DNA from: Erinaceus europaeus | Lineage: Eukaryota > Chordata > Mammalia > Eulipotyphla > Erinaceidae | Direction of reading: 5' to 3' | NCBI RefSeq assembly: GCF_950295315.1 | Contig: NC_080181.1 | Coordinates: forward strand, 39,151,375-39,215,374 | Length of the DNA: 64,000 nucleotides | Shown: positions 1-10,133 of the stretch, piece by piece | Layout of the letters: the number at the start of each line of letters is the position of its first letter | How positions within the stretch are numbered: position 1 is the first letter of the stretch | Notes under the pieces: generated by a model | What the model saw: the letters and a program-made list of their open reading frames with translations, nothing else | What the model was told of the DNA's origin: nothing | Databases searched by the model: none | Made by a program: the position numbers and the translations under genes

Positions 1-512
1 CATTGACTGGGATTTGCTTGCTTATCTGAAAGAATTACTTTGTAATGAAAACTTTATTTTCCCTGTCTTATTTATGTTATTCTAGGAAGCCCAGACTATA
101 AGGTACCATTTAAAATGTAAAGAGTACATTTTATATAAATTAGACTAGTTTCATTATCTCCCTATGTTACAAATTTTTATGATAAAACTTTCAATCACAC
201 TACCTGTAAAGACAGAAGCTTTTTAAAGCAAGACAGTGGTTACTAGACCCAGCCAGGATTAATGAGCACTCTATGGGAGGTGCTGTGATGAAGCTCTCAG
301 CAGGACTCTGGTGGACCAGGAGTAGGAACCCAACTGGTGGCAGCAAACACTACAGAGAAAGGGAGCTAAAGCCCTCCAAGTTCCTATCATTGTCCCACTA
401 GGCTGTACTCACCATGCCCAGGGGTCTATGGTGACTTTTCCTGTAAGGGATCTCAACGTTCAAAGTTCAGAAATGGCTAGAACAAAACCTGTGACTACAG
501 TGGCAATTAATA
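1..512. other. Unassigned, no gene seen
   Basis: AT-rich sequence with no open frame of interest, no SINE head and no tail. I see no gene and no repeat I can name. Confidence 0.5.
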
Positions 513-722
513 GGGGCCCGGTAGTGGTGCATCTGGCTGTGTGCACATGTTACAATGCACAAGGACCCTGGTCTGAGCCCCCACTCATCCCCTGCAGGGC
601 AAAAGCTTTGTGAGTGGTGAAGCAGTGCAGCAGCTGTCTTTCTGTCTCTCTCCCTCTCTATTACCCCCATCCTTCAATTTCTGGTTGTCTCTATCCAATA
701 AATACATAAAGATAATTTTTAA
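513..722 (+). mobile_element. SINE-B, full length
   Basis: The tRNA-type head (GGGGCCCGGTAGTGGTGCA) is followed by the GTGGTGAAGCAGTG body, a C/T-rich stretch and the family's end, TATCCAATAAATACATAAAG. The B box is degraded, so this is an old copy. Non-coding, originally transcribed by RNA polymerase III. Confidence 0.9.
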
Positions 723-830
723 GTGTTTTAAAACAATAAAGTGGTAATAAGTAAAAAGTTCATTGAATACACAAATCAGACAGTTTGCAAATCAAAATTT
801 CAAACAAAATCAATTGCAATTCAAAGAGTG

Positions 831-995
831 GACAGGCAAAATATCTCATTTGGCTAGTATACTGCTTTGCCATGCACAAGATGTAGGTTCAAGCCTAAGC
901 TCCACTGCAGTGAAGAAAGCTTCCCTGCTATGGTCTATTCCCTCTCTCTCTCTCTGTCTCACTTTTTGTCTATGTTTTCATCTATCTTAAAAGAC
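831..995 (+). mobile_element. SINE-E
   Basis: It reads GGCAAAATATCTCATTTGGC, then TGCTTTGCCATGCACAAG, a B-box-like GGTTCAAGCC, and GAAGAAAGCTTCCCTGCT with a CT-rich tail. This matches the copies at 11242, 24680 and, inverted, 21735. Confidence 0.8.
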
Positions 996-1144
996 ACTAT
1001 GGTGGAAGAGAACCTAGGCGAGGGGGGGAGCATTTTGCAGAAAACTGAGAAATTTTACACACATGCCAACAACTGTATTTAGTGTTGATTATAAACCATT
1101 AATTCCCCCAATAAAATTTTTTTTAAGTCATCCCAAAACAGTGA

Positions 1145-1433
1145 AGGAAACAAAAAAAGAAAATGAAGGAAGGGAGAAGAGAAGGAAGTTGGAGGGAGGA
1201 AGGGAGGAAGAAAGAAAGGAAGGAAGGAAGAAAAGAAGGGAGGGAGGGAGGGAGGGAGGGAGGAAGTAAAGGAAGGAGGGAGGGAGGAAGGAAGGGGAAG
1301 TGGGAGGGAAGGAGAAAGGAAGGAAGGAAGGAAGGAGGGAGGGAAGGGAGGAAGGGAGGAAGGGAGGAAGGGAGGAAGGAAGGAAGGAAGGAAGGAAGGA
1401 AGGAAGGAGGGAAGGGAGGAAGGAAGGAAGGAA
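1145..1433 (+). repeat. Purine tract, (GGAA)n/(GGGA)n
   Basis: About 290 bases almost wholly of A and G, built from GGAA, GGGA and GAAA units with hardly a pyrimidine. Long open frames crossing it on either strand (Pro/Ser/Leu-rich or Glu/Arg/Gly-rich) are by-products of the repeat. Such polypurine mirror tracts can form triplex DNA. Confidence 0.95.
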
Positions 1434-1894
1434 AGCTTCATGGCTGCTACAGCGATTAAGAATGACAATAAAATTTTCTTGTTTCATTTGACAGCAGGAA
1501 TACTGAATGATCTCACTTATAGGTTGATTTAAGAAACAAGCAAGGAAAGAAAGAACACTTGGACTAGCTGTTGTCACAGTAAAGCCAAGGTCTCTTGGGG
1601 CTGGGAGAGATAAGAGAAAATTGAGAGAAGGCTGGGAACCCAGTTCAAGATGGTGGGCAAGGATTTAAGTTGCTGGGACTGGTGTGCAGGCACTTATCAC
1701 AGGATCACAGGGAAATAAGCAATTGTATCCTGTAAACCATTATTTCTGATAAAATGTATTTTTTTTTTTTCTCAGAGGGATTAACCACTGGCTTCAGTTG
1801 AGAATGGGGTTTGAACCTGAAGCTCGTCTCCCTCAGAGCCCATGTGCAGAGCCACTACACCAGGTCAGCACTCTGCTAAAATATATTTTCTTTC

Positions 1895-2095
1895 TCTTTT
1901 TTTTTTCCTCACCTAGACTTCATCACTCAGGGCTGACATTTTCAGATAGGAGAGGAAGACAGAGGAGGAAAGAAATGTAGAGAGATATCACAACTTCCCT
2001 GGTGTCATAGTTCATCAATGTGGTATAGCAGGGGCTCAAACAGCAGTTGAGCACATGGCAAAGACAGTACCCTACACAGTAAGCTAGCCCATCAG
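1895..2095 (-). mobile_element. Diverged SINE, probably SINE-E
   Basis: A T-rich left edge (inverted A tail), a GAGAGATATCACAAC stretch and a right end ACAGTAAGCTAGCCC resemble an old inverted SINE-E. An adjacent fragment at 1770-1875 (GGGGTTTGAACCTGAAGCTC) may be part of a second old tRNA-derived SINE. Both are too diverged for a firm assignment. Confidence 0.4.
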
Positions 2096-2099
2096 TCTA

Positions 2100-3690
2100 T
2101 AAAACTTTCTTAAATGACAAAGAACTGATGAACATCTTACCAACGCTGGAAAATAATTTTTGTTCATGTTTCCTCAGTGGATAAGTTAGAAACTTCCCAA
2201 GTCAGGTTAGTCTCACAAAGTAAGATAATGTCAGTTTTGTGGGTCTGATTAGAGTTGTTTGTCAGCTCAGGGAATTTTTAAAGGCTGGTTTCTGATTTTA
2301 TTTCTAGTTTATTATCAGCATTTCTGAAAGTTATTTTTCATTCTTCTGTTTTTAGGCTACACAGACTCTCTTTCTTTATCTTTTCCCCATAAATCACCTT
2401 TTCTGCCAGCTACTTAATAGTTTGGTGCTTTGTCCTTGATTGTAAATTCTCTCACATCCCTCTTCCATGGTGGGGCTAGAAGCAGGATCAGTCCTTATTA
2501 TGTTAGTGTCTTTGACTCAGCTGCCACTTCATGCCTCAAACCCATTCACCACCACCCATCCACCCCACCCTTCCCCCGATTTTCCTAAAACTATGTTTAT
2601 AGGAGATCTTGCTTTATTATTTCAAAAAAATTGGCTAAGACTCCTAATGAATGCCACAGAGGCTCATGTGTTTCCCCAGACTTCAGATGAAAGGTTATAT
2701 ATGCAAGGTGTCTGAATTCTTTTTCTCTAGCTGTAATTATACCTGCAAGTTCATTTCCTTTGACTCAAAGCAAAATAGAAATGTGCAAGTTACTGGATCA
2801 GAGGCCAAATGTCCTGTAACTGGCTTTCAGAAGTCTTTTCATGCCTGATACCATCAGACAGTGAGGGAACACACAGGGTTGCATCCATCAACCAGGGGAG
2901 ACCAATACAGCAGGTATATGAATCATCATATGTAGACACACCTCAGGCAGAATTAGAAACGGGAAACTCCACTGTCACCGAGCAGATAGGACTTCTCACC
3001 ATGGCAGCAGCTAGGAATTTTATTTTTGATAGCATGCGACTGCTCGCCTTGCCTCACAACCACAAATCCACTAGCACACATTCAGACAAAGGCTATAACT
3101 TAAGCACATTGTGGGTTCCCAAGTGAAATCTCACTGAGGATTAAAACTCAATTCAGTGAAATGTGCTCAGTTAATAGTCACTGGAGGAATCTGCCACAAT
3201 AGCAAATATAGCTCCAAGAGACTTCTAAATAAGATATTAAAAGTCTATTTAACACTCATGCATCAAGCCATGAATATTTGAAATATGTCTCCCCCAGTGA
3301 GCTGGATTGACCATCAGCAGATGGGTTAGTTACAGTCTATCAGACATGGGCTTTTTGGGAAGCACACAACTGCTAGCCCTGTACAGGATGGGAGGGACGT
3401 CTGTCCTGCCCGATCTCTCTGCATCTGTACTCTGACCTTTTCTCCAGGTCCATAAAAATACAGGGTGTCTCAGGATATGCTCCAATATCCACTTGGGGAC
3501 TGGTCCCCTCTGAACAACTCATTTCCTAAGGGTCTATATCAAGCACAATAGTAGGGATGAAGAATGCTAAGAAAAACACTGCTTAATCAATGAGTGTACT
3601 TTGTTTTTTTATCTTTGCATGGGAAAGAAAAAAGTTATCTCTAATATACCTTTAATAAAACGCATGTGCCTTACCTTCGTCATATTTCTA
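2100..3690. other. Unassigned intergenic stretch
   Basis: About 1.6 kb with no named repeat. A 105-codon open frame at 2809-3126 has no recognisable domain and is not flanked by convincing splice sites, so I do not call it a gene. An inverted tRNA-SINE-like stretch may lie at 3700-3865. Confidence 0.45.
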
Positions 3691-3896
3691 CACGGACCAT
3701 TCTTTTTTGAAAGACTGATTTAAGAATGAGAGAGAGATTAGATAGATGATAGATATATATGGGATACCAGAACAACGCTATGACGCATAAAATGTTAGGG
3801 ACAGAACTCGGAGCTTCATGTTTCCATGTCCAACTCTGTAGCCATCGCCCCACTTCTCTCACTACTAAACTTTCTTTTTGTTAAAAGTATGATATT

Positions 3897-4205
3897 GGGA
3901 GCAGGGTGGTGGCACAGCGGGTTAAGCATACATGGTGCTAAGTGCAAGGACCCGCATAAGGATCCCAGTTCCAGCCCCTGACTCCCCACCTGCAGGGGGG
4001 TTGCTTCACAAGCGGTGAAGCAGGTCTGCAGGTGTCTATCTTTCTAGTCTCCTCCTCTCTCGATTTCTTTCTGTCCTATCCAACAACAATAACGACAACA
4101 ATGATAAAGAAGGGCAAGAAAAGGGAAAAATAGCCTCCAGGAGCAGTGGATTCATAGTGCAGGCACTGAGTCCCAGCAATTAACCCTGGAGGCAAAAAAA
4201 AAAAA
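3897..4205 (+). mobile_element. SINE-A, long form
   Basis: Full-length: head GGGAGCAGGGTGGTGGCACA and GCGGGTTAAGC, a shared body with GTGAAGCAGGTCTGCAGGTG, a CAACAATAACGACAACAATG linker, and the terminal block ending CCCTGGAGGCAAAAA. The poly-A tail runs straight into the R copy that follows. Confidence 0.95.
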
Positions 4206-4211
4206 GGATGA

Positions 4212-4385
4212 TCTTATTTATTATTTTTATTAGTGATTTAATACTGATTTATAAAGGTATACGGTAACAGGGATATACTTCCACACCATTCCCACCAACC
4301 AGAGTTCTGTGTCTCCATTCCCTTCTCCAGAAACTGCAATAGTTCTCCCAAGGTTACAGGTATGGGTTGTCTACTATTATATATA
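4212..4385 (-). mobile_element. Family R, 3' end
   Basis: Inverted 3' end of family R: TTATTAGTGATTTAATACTG at the left edge, then ATTCCCACCAACCAGAGTTC and the ATAGTTCTCCCAAGGTTACA segment shared with copies at 4805, 23528 and 39518. Truncated at its 5' side. No coding capacity. Confidence 0.75.
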
Positions 4386-4457
4386 CTTGTCTTTTTTACC
4401 TATGGCTCTGCTTTCTCTTCCTTTTTTCTTTTTTTTGTTTTGTTTTGTTTTGTTTTT

Positions 4458-4612
4458 AAAGATTTATTTATTTATTATTTAAATAGAGGCATAGAGAATG
4501 AGAGAGAAAGACCACAGCACCAAAGCTTCGTTCAATGCAGTGAGAACTGGGCTTGAACCTGGAACATGGCAAGGCCGTGCACTACCTAATTGAGCTTCAA
4601 TCTAGCTATGAT
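4458..4612 (-). mobile_element. SINE-E
   Basis: Inverted SINE-E with AGATTTATTTATTTATT as tail, then GACCACAGCACCAAAGCTTC and GGCTTGAACCTGGAACATGG. It ends near TTGAGCTTCAATCTAGC. Confidence 0.8.
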
Positions 4613-4639
4613 TTTTTAATACTTTGTTTAGTTTGAGTC

Positions 4640-4800
4640 TGTGTGTATCTACCTTAATAAATTACAAAATTTCCAGCTAAAAACAACAGAAATGTATTTT
4701 CTCAAAATTCTGGAGGCCACAAATCAGAAATGTAGTTGTCACAGGGCTGAACTTTCTCCAGATTCAGGAGTGACTCCTTCACTCCCACCCACCCTAGCTT
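4640..4800 (+). mobile_element. MaLR/ERVL-like LTR fragment
   Basis: The stretch AACAACAGAAATGTATTTTC followed by AAAATTCTGGAGGCCACAAA resembles the 'acaacagaaatttattttctcacagttctggagg' class of old mammalian LTRs (ERVL-MaLR type, by memory of the family). The same family recurs at 11205-12000. Confidence 0.55.
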
Positions 4801-4978
4801 TTTTTTTTTAACTAGTGATTCAATACTGATTTGAAAAATTGTAAGTTAACAGAGGTATAATTCCACACCGTTCTCACCACCAGAGTTCTGCGTCCTCATT
4901 ACCTCTATTGGAAATGAAATTAGTTCTTCTAAGATCACAGATATGGGTTGACTACTATTGATTATCATTTCCTTTTTT

Positions 4979-5257
4979 TTAGTATTTTTAAATATTTCCT
5001 TTTTATTGCCCTTGTTGTAGTTATTGTTATTGTTGTTATTGGTACCGTTGTTGTTGGATAGGATAGAGAGAAATGGAGAGAGGAGGAGAAGGCAGAGGGG
5101 GAGAGAAAGATAGACACCTGTAGACCTACTTCACTGCCTGTGAAGCAACTCCCCTGCTGCAGGTGGGAAGCCGGGGCTCAAACCAGGATCCTCATGCTAG
5201 TCCTTGTGCTTTGTGCCATGTGCATTTAAGCCTCTGAGCTTCCGCCCAACTCCCTGA
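4979..5257 (-). mobile_element. SINE-A inserted in family R
   Basis: Inverted SINE-A: CTTTTTATTGCCCTTGTTGT, the TTGTTGTTGGATAGGATAGA block, the body and a head ending CGCCCAACTCCCTG. The flanking TGATTATCATTTC is repeated at both edges (about 4962 and 5256), a target-site duplication. Confidence 0.93.
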
Positions 5258-5289
5258 TTATCATTTCTATAGCTATCTGTACTTATATA

Positions 5290-5702
5290 TGTGCTGTGCA
5301 GATGTCCCCTCAGGCTAGTGCCACTTCCCATGAGTTAATACAGAATCCTCAAGTGCCTTTCCCAGGCTGTCCCCTCAGGCTAGTGCCATTTCCCACAAGT
5401 TAATATGGTATCCTCAAGTGCCTTTTTCAACCAATCGTGTCCTGACACATCACTCCTGGTTGTTGCCCTATAAAGCCCTCCTACTTCCATCCTCTCACTC
5501 TCTTGCCCAGTTTTTTATACCTCGGTGGCAGAGGGGTGCTGTGCATAGCAAGGGACGGCCATTTTTAGATAGCTCCACGTGGCCCGAACCACTGTGCTCT
5601 GAACCAACCCTGAGGTGCCCGCGTGTATAAAGGATTGTGTTCCCTCTCTGCTCCCGAGTTACTTTCCCTCTCTCTGCTGCGTCCCGCTGCTGCAAAGCAA
5701 CA
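5290..5702 (+). mobile_element. Solo LTR, 413 bp
   Basis: It begins TGTGCTGTGC and ends AGCAACA, flanked by TATATA and TATATG (5 of 6 bases identical). The host R sequence is continuous across the site once the LTR is removed. A CCAAT motif (near 5440) and CCTATAAAGCC (near 5470) fit a retroviral U3 promoter. Two imperfect 65-bp tandem units lie at its 5' side (5304-5433). No internal retroviral sequence is attached. Confidence 0.65.
5304..5433 (+). repeat. 65-bp tandem duplication in U3
   Basis: Two units both start GTCCCCTCAGGCTAGTGCCA (or the T variant) and contain ATCCTCAAGTGCCTTT, at a period of 65 bases. The position upstream of the CCAAT and TATA motifs resembles enhancer repeats of retroviral U3 regions. 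Confidence 0.85.
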
Positions 5703-5990
5703 TATATGTATGCCCATTTTTTCCCTATGATCCTGCCCTCTCTTCCTTTCTAAGTTACACCTTTGAGTATACTACCTCTCAGTATCTTTTTATTTTTCCT
5801 CCCTCTTCTCTCTCTGGGTCCTGATGATACTTGAGTTCAGAGCCCTCTAGTCATTCTCTTCCTAAATCTCACCCACACCTATTATTACTTCCAAACCTCC
5901 CTTTTTTCCTCTTCTCTCTCAGGGTCCTGATGGAGTTAGGTTTCAGAGCCCTCTGGTTATCTTCCCCTAACATTTCTCCCCCTTTGGGAA

Positions 5991-6733
5991 AATGGACCAA
6001 AATTTTTTGAGGTGTAAAAGGTTAAATAGACTTATTGATATGTAAAACTCTCAAATTCCTTCTCAATTAAAAATGTTAGATTGCACTGTGGTTATGTTAA
6101 TGATTCTCATGCCTGAGGCTTTTTTCTTTCCTTGGTTCTTATGTTTACCTTTCCACATTCTATTGTTTAAACTTTAAACAACCTTAAAATCATACTAAAA
6201 AAGACTTCCAATTGCAATAGAGTTATCAATTGTGATAAACTTCTAACCTGCTACAAGTTTTGTTTCATAGTAAATAAATTGCAGCTGTCAAGTTCTCTAC
6301 AGAAAAGCGGAATTCCAGCAGCTGACCTTCCTCATACAACGTTCCACCCCCTGGCATTCTTCCGTGGACATCTGTTTTGGACTCGCACTTCTATCGGACT
6401 CACTAGTACACCTCTTGGACACTTTGCACAAAACAGCAGCTTCCCTTTATGCTTCTGGGTTTCTCAAAGACTGACTGCATGCAGCCAGCTGCCTTGAGAC
6501 TCTAGGCCTTAACCCTCCCCCCATGCTAGAAAATGCCCGTCGAGGCAAGTAACACCCCCCAGAGGCAAAAAAGGTCCCCCTCAGGCCTTCCCTTGGCAGC
6601 ACACTGGTTCTTGTTGCTCGCTTACATGTTCCTCCATGTTTGTGCCAGTTTCTTTTTTAAAAATGCCTGTACGATATAGGTTTATGTTCACCCCACACCC
6701 CTGATATATATAATTAAAAAGAAAAGGGGGAAT
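5991..6733 (+). mobile_element. ERV internal remnant with polypurine tract
   Basis: The last bases before the LTR at 6734 (AAAAAGAAAAGGGGGAAT) form a polypurine tract, the normal plus-strand primer next to a 3' LTR. Upstream, 6280-6650 has frames of up to 72 codons but no recognisable gag, pol or env motif. I see no 5' LTR of the same family. Only the part near 6280-6733 is reasonably assigned to the provirus. Confidence 0.5.
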
Positions 6734-7047
6734 TGTTGCTATGCTTCACAGTGGTTTGGTCTCGCCACCCCCCCCCCGCCTCTGGGAGATTGTGGTTTGG
6801 CCCCTGCTAGTTTCGTGCACCCCCTTCTCCCCGCCCCCTGCCTCCCACGGACTTCCAGAGTTCTTGCCGCTGCCGCCAGAGAAAAAGGATGCAGGACAGA
6901 TCTGTGTGGTGATTGGTTTGGGTTAATTTTTGAATCGTTGTTCGTGAATAAAGAAATACAGCTTCTCTGCCCAGCTGTGTGTCCTCAAGTCTCTGTCTAC
7001 TGCTGCGAAGCTAGCCCAGCCTACTGGAGCCCCGAACTTTAACAACA
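6734..7047 (+). mobile_element. 3' LTR of an ERV, 314 bp
   Basis: It starts TGTTG directly after the polypurine tract and ends CAACA, a perfect 5-bp terminal inverted repeat. GTGAATAAAGAAATACAG near 6944 supplies a polyadenylation signal. The LTR at 60657-61002 on the other strand is the same family, sharing TTCTGGGAGATT-like, CAGCTTCTCTGC and GAAGCTAGCC blocks. No coding role. Confidence 0.85.
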
Positions 7048-7074
7048 CATATGGGTATTGAATGATCTCACATA

Positions 7075-7215
7075 TCTTTTTTTTTTTCACCACCAAGGCT
7101 TCACTGTTGTATACTGACTTTTTCAGCTGGATGTAAAGAGAAAGAGGGAGATAGGGAAATATGCCAAGGCACAGAAGCATCCTCAATGCGGTGGTAAGAG
7201 AATTTGTTATAGTAG
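7075..7215 (-). mobile_element. Diverged inverted tRNA-type SINE
   Basis: A T-run at the left edge, an AGAGAAAGAGGGAGATAGGG stretch and GAAGCATCCTCAATGCGGTG are the layout of an inverted SINE-E, but the head is unrecognisable. Confidence 0.4.
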
Positions 7216-7253
7216 GAAAATTAATTTCCAAGTCCATCTTACAAAGTGCAACA

Positions 7254-7470
7254 TGAGGCATGGGAAGATAGCATAATGGTTCTACAGAAGATTTTCATGC
7301 CTGAAACTCTGAGTCCCCAGGTTCAGTACAATAAGCCAGAGATGAGCAGTGCTCTGGTCTCTGTCACTGTCTATCTCTCCTCTGTGTGTGTGTGTGTGTG
7401 TGTGTGTGTTTGTGTGTGTGTCTTTCTCTCTATCTCTCATTAAAATAAAATAAAAAATATTTTTAAAAAG
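7254..7470 (+). mobile_element. SINE-D with (GT)n
   Basis: It reads GATAGCATAATGGTTCTACA, TTTTCATGCCTGAAACTC and ATGAGCAGTGCTCTGG, then CT-rich sequence. A (GT)n run at 7384-7420 has expanded inside it before the A-rich end. Confidence 0.85.
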
Positions 7471-7477
7471 AGTATCA

Positions 7478-7711
7478 TTCTCTTATTTTTGCTATTACTT
7501 ATTTCTGCCCAAAATTTAGATATTTCAGTCCTTTTGGTTGCTTTAGGGTTCCTTTTTTCCTCTTCTTCTAAGTTTTAAGGTATGCAGTCAGGTCATTTAC
7601 TTTAGCTTTTCCTTGTTTCTTAATGTGAGCTTGTATGTCTATGAATTTCCCTCTTAGTACTGCTTTATCTGTGTCTCAAATATTTTGATAGCTCATATCT
7701 TCATTTTCTCG
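7478..7711 (-). mobile_element. L1 ORF2 fragment
   Basis: On the plus strand, AATTTCCCTCTTAGTACTGC followed by CAAATATTTTGATAG and TCTTCATTTTC is the inverted form of a conserved part of L1 ORF2. It is broken by stops and cut at its right edge by a SINE-A. Confidence 0.75.
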
Positions 7712-7956
7712 CATAGTACTAAGCACAAGGACCTGTACAAGGATCTGGGTTTGATGCTTCAGTTTCCCACTTGCAGGAGGGATGCTTCACAAGTGGAGAA
7801 GCAGGTCTACAGGTGTCTCTCTCCCTCTCTATCTCCCCCTTCCCTCTCCATTTCTCTCTGTCCTATCCAATAAAAGAGGGGGAAATAGCCACCAGGAGCA
7901 GTGGCTTTGTAGTACAGACACCGAGCCTTAGCAATAACCATGGAGGCAAAAATGGG
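7712..7956 (+). mobile_element. SINE-A, head truncated
   Basis: It starts inside the head (ACTAAGCACAAGGACCTGTA), keeps GATGCTTCACAAGTGGAGAA and GGTCTACAGGTGTC, lacks the CAACAA linker, and ends AGCAATAACCATGGAGGCAA. Confidence 0.88.
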
Positions 7957-8190
7957 CAGGGGGAGGAGGCTGGTTCATGGGATGATGGAGAGTGGTAAAT
8001 ACCATGATCTGCAGATTACTGAGAAGCCAGAGACCCAAGAGAACTAACAGTTCAGTACTAGTTTGAATTTGAAGACCTAAGAACTACAATAATTTGGAGA
8101 AACAAAAATGTGGTTCTATCTGAAGGTGATCCTGGCATCACCATGTACAAAAGCTGAGCTATGTTCTGATCTCATAAAAATTAGTCTTTT

Positions 8191-8480
8191 GGGCATTGGG
8201 CTGTAGCATATCGGGTTAAGTGCAGGTGGCACAAAGCACAAGGACTGGTGTAAGGATCCCAGTTCAAGCCCCCAGCTCCTCACCTGCAGGGGAGTCGCTT
8301 CACAAGCAGTGAAGCAGTTCTGCAGGTGTCTATCTTTCTCTCCCCCTCTATCTTCCCCTCCTCTCTTGGTTTCTCTCTGTCTTACACAACAGCAATAATA
8401 ACAATAATAACTACAACAGTTAAACAACAAGGCCAACAAAAGGGAACAAATAAATAAATAAATAATTTTTAAAAAAAAAA
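8191..8480 (+). mobile_element. SINE-A, full length
   Basis: Head GGGCATTGGGCTGTAGCATA, full body, CAACAAGGCCAACAAAAGGG and an (AAAT)n/A10 tail. TTAGTCTTTT lies immediately before (8181) and after (8481), a target-site duplication. A SINE-B follows directly. Confidence 0.95.
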
Positions 8481-8490
8481 TTAGTCTTTT

Positions 8491-8702
8491 GATAGGACCA
8501 GACTATAGTCCACCTAGCTAAATGTACCTGTTACAATACACAAGGGCCTAGGTTCAAGCCCCTGGACCCCACTTAAAGAAGGAAAGCTTCTTGAGTGGTG
8601 AAGTTGTGCTGCAGGTGTCTCTCTGTCTCTCTCTCTCTCCCTATCCCCCTTCCTTCTCAATTTCTCTCTGTCCTACCTAACAGATAAATAAAGAAATTTT
8701 TA
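8491..8702 (+). mobile_element. SINE-B at the same target site
   Basis: A SINE-B with CACCTAGCTAAATGTACCTG and TTGAGTGGTGAAGTTGTG, ending CTAACAGATAAATAAAG. It is bounded on the right by a third copy of TTAGTCTTTT (8705-8714). Confidence 0.88.
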
Positions 8703-8714
8703 ATTAGTCTTTTA

Positions 8715-9540
8715 AAAATGTTCATCGTATCTAACCACACCCTCATAGACATGCCCAGAACAATATGAGACCACCTATCTGGGCACATGACCCACTCAGG
8801 TTGACACATAAAATAAATCAGCAGACAAGAGCAATTTGGTCTTTGTATTTAACATCACTAAGAACCACAGGGAAATACCCATATCACCCATGTTTTGCAA
8901 TATGTTCTGATATGACTATATTTGAGAATGCAGCCAGGGAGGGAACAACCAGTCCACGTGGAAAGCACAGCCAGTAAGTACATCAAGGGCCACTTCAGGA
9001 GTGTTTATCTCTGTTGTAATATTTAGAGTAACTCCAGAATGATGGAGTTTTCTTTTTCCCTGGTCCTCTCAAGTCAGGACCACAGAGAAAGACTCTTCCC
9101 TTTGATTCCTAGGCCAATGAATGGCTGGATAAGAGGAAAGTTTATCTGATGTTTCCAGTTGTGGAAATATATATATCACTGGTTATCTCAGGGAATGGTT
9201 TCTTGCATCTTTACCCAATTTCCTCAGAATATTCAGGAAATTGGCAGGACAGTAGGAAAGAAGTCTCATGGAGGAGATGGCAAGGATGCTCTTTTCCCTG
9301 CTGGCTGCCACTTTTCCACAAAGGTCAGCACAGGAAACAATTAAGCCATAAGGGACATTTGCACACTAGTCCCCATTTGTCTTGGCATTTCTAAAATTAA
9401 TGCACCCCAGAATACAACCGACTAGAAAAATAATAATGAGAGTCCAGCTGGTCTTGAAAATGCAGCAGGGCTCAAATGAACCTGGCAAGTTTATGTGTGG
9501 CTGCATGCCTTTGGGAGTACAGTGGATGCTGAGTCCTAAA
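8715..9540. other. Unassigned intergenic stretch
   Basis: No SINE, LTR or L1 signal that I can name. Frames of up to 81 codons overlap one another and have no domain signature. Confidence 0.45.
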
Positions 9541-10048
9541 TTATTTTTCTTTCTTTTTTCTTTATTGGGCGAATTTAATGGTTTACAGTCAACAGTAAAA
9601 TATAGTAGTTTGTACATATGTAATAATTCTCAGTTTTCCACGTAACAGTCCAACCCCACTAGATCCTCCTCTGCCATCCTGTTCCAGGACCTAAACACCC
9701 TCACCCCAGAGTCCTTAACTTTGGTACAATACACCAACTCCAGTCCAAGTTCTGCTTTGTGTTTTCCCTTCTGTTCTTTGCCGGGATAGCCTTAGGGTAC
9801 TTCTTCCCGAGCTAGTGCTCTCTGGGTTGGAGAGAACTCAACTGGAGCCGATCTAGGCTGCTGCGTGGGAGAGGGATCAGGAACTCCTGCCGCACTAACT
9901 TCGCAGGAGATACACTCTGGAACTCTCGGAGCCGGAAAGCAATTTCCAAGTGTCTTTAATAAAAAGAGCAGCTGTTTTTATACTCTCCAAGTAGGATGGA
10001 AACAGGATGTGATATAGAGAGGGTGGAGCGAAAAGTGACTGGTGGAAG

Positions 10049-10095
10049 ATCAGGGTGTGACAAGGAGAGGATCAGGGTGTGACAAGGAGAGGGGG
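10049..10095. repeat. 22-bp tandem duplication in LTR
   Basis: Two copies of GATCAGGGTGTGACAAGGAG plus two bases occur head to tail. The sister LTR at 31024 has only one such unit, so the duplication happened in this copy or subfamily. Confidence 0.85.
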
Positions 10096-10099
10096 TGGA

Positions 10100-10133
10100 G
10101 CAGGTGAGAATTCTACAACTAAACCACCAATGC
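10100..10133 (-). other. tRNA-Gly(GCC) 5'-half-like segment in LTR
   Basis: The minus strand reads GCATTGGTGGTTTAGTTG onward and differs at three of 34 positions from the 5' half of mammalian tRNA-Gly(GCC) as I know it. It contains a Pol III A-box-like core but no B box, acceptor 3' strand or T arm, so it is not a tRNA gene. Confidence 0.75.

Larger units (their letters stand above)
4805..5990 (-). mobile_element. Family R copy split by two insertions
   Basis: Pieces at 4805-4978, 5258-5289 and 5703-5990 line up in order with inverted family R. The last piece contains GGTCCTGATGATACTTGAG and CATTTCTCCCCC, also seen in R copies at 51365 and 61560. Insertions are a SINE-A (4979-5257) and an LTR (5290-5702). 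The interval 5765-5930 repeats part of the R sequence twice, so an internal duplication is present. Confidence 0.75.

Noticed and set aside
1079..1577. Long Pro/Ser/Leu-rich open frames on the minus strand and Gly/Arg/Glu-rich frames on the plus strand
   Set aside because: They are translations of the GGAA-type purine tract; any frame across it stays open.
5304..5433. CRISPR-like array or other direct-repeat system
   Set aside because: Only two imperfect units inside an LTR; the genome is mammalian.
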